Program-made: the position numbers and the translations under genes
Assembly: GCF_019097595.1 (NCBI RefSeq)
Contig: NC_080718.1
Span: forward strand, 17,064,657 to 17,128,656
Length of the DNA: 64,000 nucleotides
Direction of reading: 5' to 3'
Source of the DNA: Hemibagrus wyckioides
Lineage: Eukaryota > Chordata > Actinopteri > Siluriformes > Bagridae
In this document: one piece after another, positions 35,659 through 47,878 of the stretch
How positions within the stretch are numbered: position 1 is the first letter of the stretch
Layout: each line of letters starts with the position of its first letter
Notes under the pieces: model-generated
The model's database searches: none
The model's input: only the letters and a program-made list of their open reading frames with translations
Told to the model about the DNA's origin: nothing

Positions 35659-36219
35659 CTTGTGTCTCCCTCTAATTTTGTAGCTCCCAAGTTGGCCATC
35701 AGCGAACGTGATGAGCTTATCTATTCTTGACAGCAGAACGCCTATGTTGTGGCAGCCCGTTTCAGTGCCTTCGACCCAGGCAATTTTATCCCCGCGAATA
35801 GCTTTAGTTTGGCCCAGTGTTTGGCACGCGAGCTGTCCGTCCTGCATGCTCCCATCCTCATGCACGCGCCTTACCTCCTGCAGAATTCGGTCTCCAAGCT
35901 TCTCTCCCAGAAAGTTGTCTACGATACACAAACCGTACGAGTTCATACAAGGTGCGATGTACTGTAATACAAGTCTGTGAGCGTTGAGTCGTTTGTGCTC
36001 TTTAGATTTTGACCGGTTGCTGCGCGGATTAAGGAGCTCGCGCGGCAGACCGCTGTCCCCAGCGCATGCTGATTCTGCGCTCTCCGCGCCGTGGCAGCTT
36101 GTGCTCGGGGATCTGTGCTCACCCCTTCTCTCTCCAGGCTTCTTCTCCATCCCATCGGTACCATTTGGAGTGGAGCATGGCTCTTCTTCGGGGATATGAT
36201 CCGCGCTGTATTCTGCCAT
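35659..36219 (-). CDS. EGLN1/2-like first exon, orphan or alternative EGLN3 first exon
   Basis: 187-codon frame on the same strand as EGLN3, about 1.1 kb upstream of its first exon. It starts at ATG 36217-36219 in a good context (AAATGG); upstream in-frame sequence has no ATG before a stop. Residues 1 to about 80 are disordered, charged and Ser-rich with a basic SKSKEHKR stretch. The rest is the N-terminal half of a prolyl-hydroxylase domain: LQYIAPCMNSYGLCIVDNFL, DGQLA, IRGDKIAW, GQLGSYKIRGRHK. It resembles EGLN1/EGLN2 more than EGLN3, but no MYND zinc finger is present. It ends CAAG|GTGAGTG at phase 0, exactly as EGLN3 exon 1 does, so it can splice in frame to 26073 to give a 306-residue enzyme. 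No second copy of the iron-binding exons is visible. It may instead be the remnant of a tandem paralogue. Confidence 0.8.
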
Positions 36220-36844
36220 TTGCCGGTAGAGTAAATCCCCCGTGCGCTCGTTATCATCCTCAGTTGATGGGCGCGCCTTCTGCGCTACGTGAGCAGCACC
36301 AAATTTATCGCGTTCGCAGAACAAGGCTCTCCGTTACTGCCCATTACTTTTAGTAGTTTCTAAATCTAGCTGTCTCGAAACATATAAAATACCTATATGG
36401 TCACTCACTGTATACATTTAGCTGTTGTATAAATCAGAGTTTATCACTTGAACACAGTGTAACGATTAAAGATCTTGGTGTGTTGTGTGAGATGTGTGCT
36501 TGACCTTTAGCTGCTTTTCTTTTTTTTAAAAAAACGTTTGCATAAACATGATCAAGCCTGAGTTCATTAAAAGACTTTTAAAAGCTTATAAATATATTAA
36601 AACTGAAATTTGATTGTACTTTTGAGACGACTTGTTTGTGAGCCTAAACCTTGCATAACATTTTTCTCTTACAGTCGTACAGCTGTTTTTTGTTGTTATA
36701 TAGTGGGAGATTTGCTATAAACTTACAATGTTTACTTTAGGCCAAGTGTTCATAAACTTGGTAGGCTCCTGTAGAGGCACCATAAATACCTGCTGATAAC
36801 ATATTGCAAAATGATGTACCAATCAAAACTATTTTGGCAGCAAC
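36220..36844. other. Upstream region of the orphan EGLN exon
   Basis: GC-rich just next to the exon, then AT-rich. A TATA-like ATTTTATATG on the minus strand lies near 36381-36390. An upstream out-of-frame ATG (near 36346) opens a short reading frame that stops before the main ATG. No other gene seen. Confidence 0.4.
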
Positions 36845-37017
36845 GCAGGTTCCCAGCCTCGGCGTATACCCGGTCCTGCACGTCTCAGTGTTTTCCTGCT
36901 CACAACACACCTGATCCTACTAATCTGCCAGCTAACGGGCCTTCCTGGGTTGAAGTGGATGTGTTACAGCAAACCATTGAAATGTGCAGGACAGATGGTG
37001 CTCCAAGACCACGCAAT
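36845..37017. mobile_element. Short inverted-repeat DNA element (MITE-like)
   Basis: Palindromic arrangement of CCGGTCCTGCACGT (left) and its diverged inverse ATGTGCAGGACAGATGG (right), with CACACCTGATCC between, a layout seen in a common fish MITE. No coding capacity. Family name not assigned. Confidence 0.5.
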
Positions 37018-37174
37018 TATGACCACACATTACGAAAGTACTGGAACAGCAAGGTCGATTCTTTTGTTTTTGCTATGCACTGAAAACAAAATGAATATGA
37101 TACAACAGATAAAAGATTTAGATTTAATTGATATTTAAAGCTAGATGTGTTAAACAACATAGAACATGGGATGT

Positions 37175-38662
37175 TCTTTCAACCAACCCAAGTGAACAAA
37201 AAACATTGGAATATGTGACTGACAGGTGATTCTTGATGCCCAGGTGTGTACTGTTCGATTGGCTGTTTAAATTAAGATTAGCTCTTAATTTTAATTCTTG
37301 GGTTTTAATGGTGAACACTGTATTTGTTGTTAAAAAGGATAAACCATCATAAAGACCAGAGAGCTGTCTATGGGAGAAGAACAAGCCATTTTTAGAAATC
37401 AGTCAGAGCCATTGCACAAGCATTTTGGAAGAAAGAAGTCACTGGTGTACTGAGAATTCAGACATGGACAGGTCAGCCAAGAAAAACATCAGTTGATGAC
37501 AAATATTGTTGGGGCTGTAAAGTAAAACAACAGTCAGTGACATCCCAAACAACCGCCACAAGGCCGTAGTAAAGGTTATCACAATCCAGCATTTAAAGAA
37601 TACTTCAAGAGCTGAAATATCAAGACCATACCACAAGATGCAAACCATTCATCAACAGTAAGCATCAGAAGGCCAGATTTAGACTTCACGAAGAAATACA
37701 TAAACGAGCCACAAAAGTTCTGGAACTTAGCCTCTCAGGAAGATTAACCACAGTGATGGAAAGTCCAAAGTATGAAGAAAGAAAGGATCTGCTTATGATC
37801 CAAAACATACAAGTTCATTGTTCAAGCTCAGTGGTGGTAATGTCAGGGCTCGTGCTTGCATGGCTACTTCTGGAACAGGCTCACTAATCTTTATTGATGA
37901 CGCCAATTTACAGAGAAATGCATCCAATCTAATTGGGAGAAACTTCATCATGCAGCAAATCAATGACCTAAAACACGTTGACAACACAACAAAGAACTTT
38001 ATCAGGTGAATAAGTTGAAGGTTTTAGTCTGGCCAGGTCAGTCACCAGACCTTCCCCCTAACAGAGCAGCGTTTCACCAGCTGAAGAGGAGGCTGACTGG
38101 AGAAGTCATTACATTTACAGAAAGCCCCCTGGAACATACAACAGCTCAAAATGCTGTGGTACGTGTCTGGAAAATTGCCACAAAAAAAGAATGCAACTGT
38201 TTGGTGTTGTCTGTGCAAGTCTATTGCAAATGAGGATGGGTTCCCTTCTGCGTCTGGTTCTTTTAAAGGTTTCTTCCTCATACCATCTCAGGGAGTTTTT
38301 CCTCACCACTGTCACCTCAGGCTTGCTCATTAGGGATAAATAGTAACTTTTTTTCTGTTTCCATAGTTCTGTAAAAGCTGCTTTGGGACATTAATTGAAT
38401 TATTGGATATGCAACCAAAAATGAAGTGTTATTTTATTAAAAGACAATGGTCCAATACTTTTGACCAGCAAAAGAGAATCGAGGTGGACTGCTACTAAAG
38501 GTGCCATGTTAAGTTGTTTAACCCATCTAGACGTAAATATACGAAAGCTGAAATTCGGATCTATTGTCTTATTCTTTTTTTTGATCTCAAACCTAAGTGA
38601 ATTCAGTGTATAGTAAAAACAAAGGAACTGTTCCTGCTGTTCTAATACTTCCGGACAGGACT
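37175..38662 (+). mobile_element. Decayed Tc1-like transposon (~1.5 kb)
   Basis: The right end contains TACTTCCGGACAGGACTGTA, a Tc1 terminus. The interior has degenerate plus-strand transposase pieces: a start-like region near 37350 and VWPGQSPDLPPNRAAFHQLK near 38025-38085, equivalent to the [13 protein letters not shown] catalytic block with the Glu context lost. The left terminus is degraded. Confidence 0.75.
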
Positions 38663-40320
38663 GTAAATTGGCAAACCTTCAATGCTAATGCCATAATTAT
38701 TAGCACCAGTTTCATGCTAAATAACTTATGAAGATCAAATGAATGAACTCTGCACTATAGCAGGCATGTATAGCTCATGGGTATATAGGTCTATATACAG
38801 TGCAAAAAGAGGCCCATAACAACTCAGGTAGTTTTTTTTAAACCCACTAAAGTTGCAGAGTTGGCAGACCAGTCTATTTGCACTCTATCTGAGGTCCAGG
38901 CAACCCTTGAGCATGTACGTGAGAACATCCTCATCCTGCAGTTTAAACAGTAACCAGCTGCTATTTTCTTTCTGACTCCATGCCAGCGAGATGAATCTGA
39001 GAACTAGACTGGATGTCATTGGTTGGTTTGTAAGAACCCTCCCACAGAAGGTCTCGCAGGTGGTAAGTCTGTGCACGTACTGCCTTTTATGTATTTTCGT
39101 ACATTACACTTCAGCCAACTTCCAAAGCAGTCTCTTCAGCTTCATTAGTTCTTTTTAAATTGCCACAAGAATCCGAATGCATATTGAAATATGTCTGAAA
39201 CATGGGATCTACAGCTTTTCCATATATATATATATTTTTTTTTTTTGTTTACACATGTAACTTTCCTTATCCTTAACTTTCTTTTTCTCAATACATCTCA
39301 TTAGTGCAAGTTACCAAGTCCAGAAAAGTGAAGCATAACTTTTTATCAACTCGTGAAGATTAAATAAAGTATGTTTATTCAAGCATACTGTAGGAATTTT
39401 GGTCCTCGCAGACTAAACTATAGTTTCCTGACTGATAACCACATCAAAAACAAATTCCTCTTTTAGTGTGTGTCAGATCATTGACCTTGAGATTTGGGAG
39501 GTTCAACATTTCCAAAGAGACTCTAGTTGCTTTTCAGGCAGAATGACAGTCACACAGTATTAAGAACATACAAAACACTCCATGAAGATAAATAAATAAC
39601 TTCTGAAACTTGTGTAAAGCCATCTAAAAGAAAATGTAGGTTCAACATAAAGTAAAAGAGGTTTTTTTTTTACTGGATTGTGTTTTTTTTAATAATATAC
39701 TAATAATATTTTTTAATAATATATATGGAGAAGGAGCCAGAGTGTTACCACCCAGATTAAGTTTAAAATAGCAGCCTGAATCAATTTTCTGTACAGGCAG
39801 ATCTCTGCACTGGCTCTCACAGAAGGTCATGAAAAGGATACAAGTTCTATACAATGCATACAGTGTATACAATGTGCCACTGTGGCAAACAAAATCATTT
39901 AATCACCAGTCAAAATAAATCTTTATAAAACGGATACAAATATGTATACACTTAAATATACACATTTATTATCAGAAAATATTTAGCGTTCTCAATAAAT
40001 CACTGCCCTCGAAGCAAAAAAAAAAAAAAAAAAAAAGTTTTATAAAAACTGCAGCATTGTATATACAATGATCGCTGACTATCAGGGCACCATTTACTAA
40101 CAGGGCAGTATGTGCTTAGAGTCTCAGAAGTTGTGCACTCATACAGGGTCCATAGCCACAGATACGACAATGGAATGGTTTATACGACTCCTCTGCCTGC
40201 TTGTCATCGGATTTCCCCAGTTTCAGTTCACTAAATGCAAGGAGAGAATAAGAGGCTGACAGGAGAACTCCTGTTTCGAACCACCAGGGGGAAACCTTGG
40301 GGCAGCCGTTGGCGTGCTGG
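38663..40320 (-). other. Intergenic and SPTSSA 3' UTR region
   Basis: No gene recognised at 38663-39960. The SPTSSA 3' UTR probably runs from 40320 leftwards; an inverted AATAAA (TTTATT) lies near 39966. An A21 run is at 40016-40036. Confidence 0.5.
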
Positions 40321-42400
40321 TCATTGGATCACCTCAAAGTAGTGTAAAATGGCCATGATGTGCTGTGGCATAAACACGAAGCCAGTGTATACAGCCATGG
40401 CTGCTACAGATATCAGGAGAGAATCTGATATGGGGTTAAAGAATTCAGCTGTTTGGAGAAAAGGTCTAACATGAACATTAAAACAAGTGTATAAAGACTG
40501 AAGGACAAAAAAGGAGTAACTTTTTTCCATCCATAAAGATCACAATTTTAATGAATGAAAGTTAAATATAATAATAACATTAATAATAATAATTATTATT
40601 ATTAGTAGTAGTAGTAGTAGTGTTTGTTTAAATATTTGATAAGAAAATACACTGATCAGGCATAACATTATGAGCACTGACAGGTGAAGTGAATAACACT
40701 GATTATCTCCTCATCATGGCACCTGTTAGTGGGTGGGATATATTAGGCAGCAAGTGAACATTTTGTCCTCAAAGTTGATGTGTTTTGAGCGAGTTTGACA
40801 AGGGCCAAATTGTGATGGCTAGACGACTGGATCAGAAAAACCGCAGGTCTTGTCAGGGGCTCCCGGTCTGCAGTGGTCAGTATCTATGAAAACTGGTCCA
40901 AGAAAAAAACAGTGGTGAACCGGCAACAAGGTCATGGGTGACCAAGGTTCATTAATGTACATGGAGAGTGAAGGCTGGCCCGTGTGATCCGATCCAACAG
41001 ACGAGCTACTGTTGCGCAAATTGTTGAAGTTAATGCTGGTTCTGATAGAAAGGTGTCAGAATACACAGTGCATGACGGGTCAGGGCTGTTTTGGCAGCGA
41101 AAGGGGGACCAACACAATATTAGGCTTGTGTTCATAATGTTATGCCGGATAGGTGTATGTATTTCAAATGAAATGAAAAGAAGCGAAGTGAAAAGAAACA
41201 TAAAAGGGCAAATGATGAAATGATGTGCTATGTATAGGAGAGGGGAATGTAGTGGGTTATTCCTAAGGGCCAATGTCCAGATGGAAACTGTACTAACTAC
41301 CACTTGTAAATTTACACCCTGCTGTTAGAAAATTCTTTGCTGCCAGTTCAAAAAGCACATGTAAACGTTACTCTGTCACAGCTTACAGGCGCAAACACAC
41401 ACACACACTTTATATATGTATCATACAGAGAGTAACTGCCGTCAGTAACAATATTTTACTTTGAAACACTTTCAGAGCTTCATTTCAACACCCAACCTTG
41501 GGACTGGGAGGGTCTGTCTAAAAACTGGTGATTTGAGTGAATTAGGTAAACTAGCTTGCATGAACACGAGCATGCGCAGTTTTGTTCGCCGGAGCCTCTG
41601 CACTTCATGCTTTTGACCACTAGATGTCACGAACGTCTAATGTGTTGAAACGCTTCGAGTAATGCTCTCTGCTTCTGAAGCTCCACTTTGCCCTCACTAC
41701 TGTATCTAAGTAGATGTAATCTGTGGTAAAACTTCAGCACAGTACACAAGTTTTTTTTTTTGTTTTTTTAAACAAACAGGACGTCCATCAATTACAACCT
41801 CGGAAGTAAGTTGCTGTAAGAGATGCATCCAAGTGATGTCTGTCCTGATGATAATATATGTGAGGCGCCATGACGCCAGTATCGGTAAAGCTCTAAACGC
41901 GTCATCTAATATGCATGATAAAATCTATAAGAAACCGTTCAGCTATTAAGTCACAGGGACTATTATATTAACTAACCCGATCTCCAGAGAAAGTAACATT
42001 TAACCCACCTTTAAAACCTGACTAAATGTACAAGCGCGTGCGGGCATCACAATATAACAGTAATATTATACGTCCTTATGTAGTGTAATTTCATATGAAT
42101 CATACGCAAAACATATGAACACGGTGATTTATGCCAATAGTGTTAAGTTTATATTTCCTCAGTATACTAATAAACGTTTAGAATTTCGCTAACTTGTTGC
42201 ACTAGCTACACGCTACCTGCTAATTGGGTTAGCGCCGGTAACTTCAGCGGTACAGTTTTGTCCCAAAATAAACACCACCTTTTCTGGAAAAGGATACTGA
42301 AGACGGTCCTCTCCCAAGGCTCCAACATGTACAGTGCCGTGACAAGAAGATACTGATAATAAAACCACGATATTTGTTTCCACGCATCTCCTAACGCCAT
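40321..42400 (-). CDS. SPTSSA: Serine palmitoyltransferase small subunit A
   Basis: Small ER-membrane subunit that activates serine palmitoyltransferase (SPTLC1/SPTLC2 or 3), the first step of sphingolipid synthesis, and influences acyl-CoA choice. Two exons: 42298-42400 (ATG at 42400) and 40321-40424 (stop TGA). The junction splits an Asn codon; 103+104 nt give 68 residues, against 71 in human. Motifs: WKQISWFYYQYLLVTALYML and EPWERTVF in exon 1; YTGFVFMPQHIMAILHYFE in exon 2, with the membrane-spanning stretch across both. I chose the start at MALGDAW because it matches the family's MALARAW; the longer upstream frame lacks family similarity. The 1.87-kb intron holds one Tc1 derivative. ETS-like TTCCGG and a TGACGT half-site lie just upstream of the start. 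Confidence 0.95.
40570..40620. repeat. ATT/TAG trinucleotide run
   Basis: Imperfect (AAT)n-(ATT)n-(TAG)n run in the SPTSSA intron, next to a Tc1 derivative. Confidence 0.85.
40650..41155 (+). mobile_element. Non-autonomous Tc1 derivative, copy 1 (506 bp)
   Basis: Flanked by TA; termini CACTGATCAGGCATAACATT and its inverse. It encodes a degenerate DNA-binding region on the plus strand ([18 protein letters not shown]), then jumps from SEYTVH straight to the 3' end (DGSGLFWQ), the same internal deletion as copies at 48775-49323 and 59030-59572. It lies in the SPTSSA intron, antisense to the gene. Confidence 0.9.
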
Positions 42401-43013
42401 GTTTTCAGCTTGTCTTGTTCGTCTCGGGTCCTCCACTCCCTTCCGGTTTCTTTACAGAAAGCTGATTGGTGGAAGGCGTTAGTGACGTAGGGATGAGCCG
42501 AGCTGCTGTCATGCGGCTGTGTGAATCATATGGGAATAGACGTAAGGGATCTGGTGAGTTTGGATATAAAAAGCAAAATGGGGAAAAACTTTTATGCATA
42601 CAAGTATATGAATAGCTTTATTGTAAGCTTTTGTGTAAAGAAGAAATGGGAGGAATTTTAGCTGAGAATTTGAATGCATATGTTTTGATTGAGGCTTTTT
42701 TTACTGTGTGAAATGAACCTGGAAAACTGAGAATTGTACATAATTATTTTACAAGGTGCTTTTTTTTGCAGGTTTGTTAATGCCAACAAACCACTCAACA
42801 ATTAAAGACAGAGATGAACACCTTCATAATTATGCTCTACCCAGTATCAGTCCAGTGTTCCTAATAAAATGCTCTGGACAGTGGTTATCATGTTTGGGTT
42901 AGTAATCTACATTTGGTATTCCGTCATTTATTTAGGCACAATATGACAACACTAATTAGTGTATAGTGACATTTAGGCTTTACTCAATATTCTTAACTAA
43001 TATATAGCACATA
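42401..43013. other. SPTSSA upstream region and short relic
   Basis: SPTSSA promoter side (GC-rich to about 42550), then AT-rich DNA. CAGTGTTCCTAATAAAATGC at about 42852 resembles one terminus of the Tc1 relic at 15965-16922, so a small transposon remnant is likely. No gene seen. Confidence 0.45.
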
Positions 43014-43107
43014 CACCGATCAGGGCATAACATTATGAGCACTGACAGGTGAAGTGAATTAGCAACACAATATTAGGCAGGTGGTCATAATGTTATGGCT
43101 GATCAGT
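43014..43107. mobile_element. Minimal Tc1 terminus-only element (94 bp)
   Basis: Both termini of the CACYGATCAGG...CATAACATTATG family joined with almost nothing between. A MITE-sized extreme deletion of the same family as 40650-41155. Confidence 0.85.
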
Positions 43108-43136
43108 ATTATAACAATGTTGTGTTAAACAGGAGT

Positions 43137-43445
43137 TAGATCTCAGCAGGACACAAATGGACAACGTTCATTTTCTGAACTGCAGGGTAATGGAGATTCT
43201 GGAGCCCATCCCAGTGGAGAGGGCACCACGCAGGGGATTCATCTCCTAGCACAATTGCACACCATCACACTTTTGCACACTGTGGACAATTTAGTGATGT
43301 CAGTCAGCCTACAAGACATCTTTGACCACAGTACCTGAAAGACACCTCCCCAAAGCAGAGGGAGAACATGAAAAAACTCTGCACCCAACCCCACAAACAG
43401 ATCACCAACCCTGGAGGTGTGAAGCAAAAATGCTAACCACTAAGC
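43137..43445 (-). mobile_element. tRNA-derived SINE-like repeat
   Basis: Read on the minus strand it begins TTTTGGCTTAGTGGTTAGCA (A-box-like), followed by a diverged B-box region and a body with GTGTGCAAAAGTGTGATGGT. The same body recurs, diverged, at about 58640-58930 and 60600-60870. Not coding. Exact family not assigned. Confidence 0.55.
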
Positions 43446-43587
43446 CAAAATGGTCAAAAGATATGAGAAATAACGTGTTTGAATCAAATATGTGCTGAAG
43501 TGAGCCAAACATTGAATTGCTATATCTAAAACATATTCATTAGACCACTGTAAAACAGATCATTTAAAACAACAGCCTAGAAACAAA

Positions 43588-43900
43588 TTTATTCACATAA
43601 TGTGAGAAATAAACATACTTAAACCATCTGTGATCTAGTAATAACACTTTACACTGAAGTTTAGGTAATATCAAATGGCTGTCCTGCATCACACAGTTAA
43701 AAAAAAAAAAAAAGCATTACACGTTTTTAAAACATGGGGAAAAAATCAGAACATATCTTACAGATATTTTACATCACTGTGCATGAATACACAAAACCAT
43801 TAAATCCTTTTTCAGTACACACGTATTCTTAACTGTTTGAATAACAAGCAAGAGCTGCTTGGATTCTTCACTCAGTAGAGTTGGAGTTCTTTGCATCTCA
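43588..43900 (-). other. EAPP: EAPP 3' UTR
   Basis: About 310 bp downstream of the EAPP stop, ending at an inverted AATAAA (TTTATT at 43588-43593). Confidence 0.55.
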
Positions 43901-45681
43901 TCAGCAGTGGCTTGCAAGAATATTGAAGAAGTGATAGACCTCATCCTTATCATACACAGCCACTTCAGTCGAACACTCTGTACACTTGACTGGGTGATAG
44001 ACCTCTTCTTCATCCATCCCACCTAATCTGGAATCAGTCAGACCTGTTTCAGCTTCTGCCTCAGGCTTTGACTCTGCCGATGTGTCCGCCGGGTCCTGAC
44101 GACTCTTCTTCCTGCGCTGCTTCTTCTGTTTTGCTGCTTTATACCTCAGCACTTCTTCCTTATTCACTGCACAGTTCATCACAAACATGGCTCTGTACTG
44201 TGTCCTGTATTTCTCGTGTCTGTGTGTAAAAATAGGATCTTTCTTATTAAGGCAAATATACAAATGGATATTATAGAAATGCAGTTATTATTGAGGTTGT
44301 GAGACTGATTGCCACCTCACCTCTGACAGTCCAGACATAGTGTGGTCATACATGCAGGACAGTTGAGGATGGCATCGCTGCTTGGTAGAGGCTGAGTTTG
44401 GTTTCTTCTGTGCGCAGATGATGCTGGTCGTCTCCGGCTCCGGTACCTTTATCAACCCAAATATACACACACATACATGTGAGGAATAAAACATGACAGG
44501 GTTGTGCTATTCTAAGAAAATAAGTGAAGTTAATTATTTTTGTATAACACATCCCAAAGTGTTTTATTCCTTTTATATCACAGCCATTTGCCAGTTGTAT
44601 ACTTTTCTATTTATCAATGAAGGACACATTGTCCTTTTACTGTTTTGAAATAGCCAAAAGTCTTGCATGTTTTAACAGCTATAAACAGTCATTCCCACGC
44701 TCACTTTCTCTCTTAAAGTCAGAGTCATGCTGACCACGAATATATTTAGAATACAAATTAACACATTTGGACCAATCAGATTTGAGAACTCAACATCACT
44801 GGGGTACGCTCTTCAGTACTCACTCTTTTCTCTTGGCCTCTACCCAAGCCTGATCCCGATCATCTTCATCTGGGTCATATAGTAACTCGTCATTTGTTAG
44901 TACTCTTCGCTGCTTTCGTCGCTGGCTCCGGGAGACACCTGAACACGAAAACAATCAAATATAATTATTAATGCACGTATATAAGCGGCAACATGCAACA
45001 TTCTCTTCAAGGCATTCTTACCAGCTTGGCTGTCTTCATCAGAATCTGTGTCAAAGTATATGTCATCATATTGTTGAGGCTGCTGATTCCTGTCAGTGCT
45101 TTGTGTATTGCCGCTAGTCTGAGAGGTCTCACCTACAATTAAGTATACAGTGATGTTACACAGCAAATGCACCAAGATCACTTCAAACCTGACACATTTG
45201 TTGTAATGGGAACCTTGAGAGGAAGGAGTCGTCCAGTTGCACTCCATAGATTTAATCGTGCTGCTTAGTTCTGCCTCCATCTCTTTCTCAAACTCATCCC
45301 CACTGGATGACTCGCTTTCCCCAGTCAGGTACTCTCGAATGAGCTTCCTCTTCTGATCCGGGGTGCCGTTAAGAAGAATGTCGAGTTCATCCTCAGAGCT
45401 AAGGGAACCAAAGCAGTTAAGAAAACACTGTTCATTTGCAGAAAGGACTTCATGCACCATCAATATCATGCACCATTCAGGTGGCTACATAGGGAGGCAG
45501 GATTTTTGGGCAGAGATGGAAAGACCTACAGTTGATTTATTTCTGACAAATTCAGACAAAATCGTCACTATGAATTGTGGGCATCTTAAAAACAATGTGT
45601 GTTAGCTGTCTGGCTCATAGCTAAGGTTTTCTTTATTATAAAACTGGCATAGTCTGGCACGGTATTTGTCTATCTGTCTGT

Positions 45682-45757
<76 letters not shown>

Positions 45758-45771
45758 GCCTATCTATATGC

Positions 45772-45819
<48 letters not shown>

Positions 45820-47347
45820 ATGCCTATCTATCTATCTATCTATCTATCTACACTATATTGCCAAAAGTATTCGCTCACCTGCCTTGACTCACATATGAAC
45901 TTAAGTGACATCCCATTCCTAATCCATAGGGTTCAATATGACGTCGGTCCACTCTTTGCAGCTATGACAGCTTCAACTCTTCTGGGAAGGCTGTCCACAA
46001 GGTTTAGGAGTGTGTTTATGGGAATTTTTGACCATTCTTCCAGAAGCGCATTTGTGAGGTCACACACTGATGTTGGACGAGAAGGCCTGGCTCTCAGTCT
46101 CCGCTCTAATTCATCCCAAAGGTGTTCTATCGGGTTGAGGTCAGGACTCTGTGCAGGCCAGTCAAGTTCATCCACACCAGACTCTGTCATCCATGTCTTT
46201 ATGGTCCTTGCTTTGTGCACTGGTGCACAGTCATGTTGGAAGAGGAAGGGGCCAGCTCCAAACTGTTCCCACAAAGTTGGGAGCATGGAATTGTCCAAAA
46301 TGTCTTGGTATGCTGAAGCACACCATACCATAATCCCCCCTCCACCAAACTTTACACTTGGCACAATGCAGTCAGACAAGTACCGTTCTCCTGGCAACCG
46401 CCAAACCCAGACTCGTCCATCAGATTGCCAGATGGAGAAGCGCGATTCGTCACTCCAGAGAACGTGTCTCCACTGCTCTAGAGTCCAGTGGCGGCGTGCT
46501 TTACACCACTGCATCCGACGCTTTGCATTGCACTTGGTGATGTATGGCTTGGATGCAGCTGCTCGGCCATGGAAACCCATTCCATGAAGCTCTCTGCGCA
46601 CTGTTCTTGAGCTAATCTGAAGGCCACATGAAGTTTGGAGGTCTGTAGCGATTGACTCTGCAGAAAGTTGGCGACCTCTTCGCACTATGCGCCTCAGCAT
46701 CCGCTGACCCCGCTCCGTCAGTTTACGTGGCCTACCACTTCGTGGCTGAGTTGCTGTCGTTCCCAAACACTTCCACGTTCTTATAATACAGCTGACAATT
46801 GACTGTGGAATATTTAGGAGCGAGGAATTTTCACGACTGGATTTGTTGCACAGGTGGCATCCTATCACAGTTCCACGCTGGAATTCACTGAGCTCCTGAG
46901 AGCGACCCATTCTTTCACAAATGTTTGTACAAACAGTCTGCATGCCTAGGTGCTTGATTTTATACACCTGTGGCCATGGAAGTGATTGGAACACCTGATT
47001 CTGATTATTTGGATGGGTGAGCGAATACTTTTGGCAATATAGTGTATGTCCGTCTATTTATCTATCCATCTATCTGTCTGTCTATCAATCTATATGCCTA
47101 TCTATCTGTCTGTCTATCTATCCGTCTATCTATCTATACATCTATCAATCTATCTGTTTGTCTATCAATCTATCTGTTCTGTCTCTATCTATATGCCTAT
47201 CTATCTGTCTGTCTATCAATCTATCTGTTCTGTCTATCTATCTATATGCCTATCTATCTGTCTGTCTATCTATCCATCCATCTGTCTATCAAGCTATCCG
47301 TTCTGTCTCTGTCTATCTATCTATATGCCTATCTGTATATCTATCTA

Positions 47348-47409
<62 letters not shown>

Positions 47410-47770
47410 CTGTCTCAATCTATATGTCTATCTATCTGTCTGTCTGTCAGTCAATCAATCTATCTGTTCTGTATCTATCTGTATATGTATCTATCTGTCT
47501 GTCTGTCTCTGTCTATCTATCTATATGCCTATCTATCTGTATGTCTATCTATCTGTCTGTCTATCTATCTATCTATCTATCTATCCATCCATCCATCCAT
47601 CCATCTATCCATTCTGTCTCTGTCTATCTATCTATATGCCTATCTATATCTATCCTGTCTCAATCTATATGTCTATCTATCTGTCTGTCAGTCAATCAAT
47701 CTATCTGTTCTGTATCTATCTGTATATGTATCTATCTATCTGTCTGTCTATCTATCTATATGCCTATCTA

Positions 47771-47802
<32 letters not shown>

Positions 47803-47837
47803 TCCATCCATCCATCAATCTATCCGTTCTGTCTCTG

Positions 47838-47878
<41 letters not shown>

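Noticed and set aside
36220..36324. Longer start for the orphan EGLN exon at 36324
   Set aside because: The codon at 36324 is TTG; no in-frame ATG precedes the stop upstream, so ATG 36219 is preferred.
46911..46994. Longer start for the Tc1 transposase at 46994
   Set aside because: The codon is GTG and the extra residues are not part of Tc1 transposases; MGRSQ start preferred.
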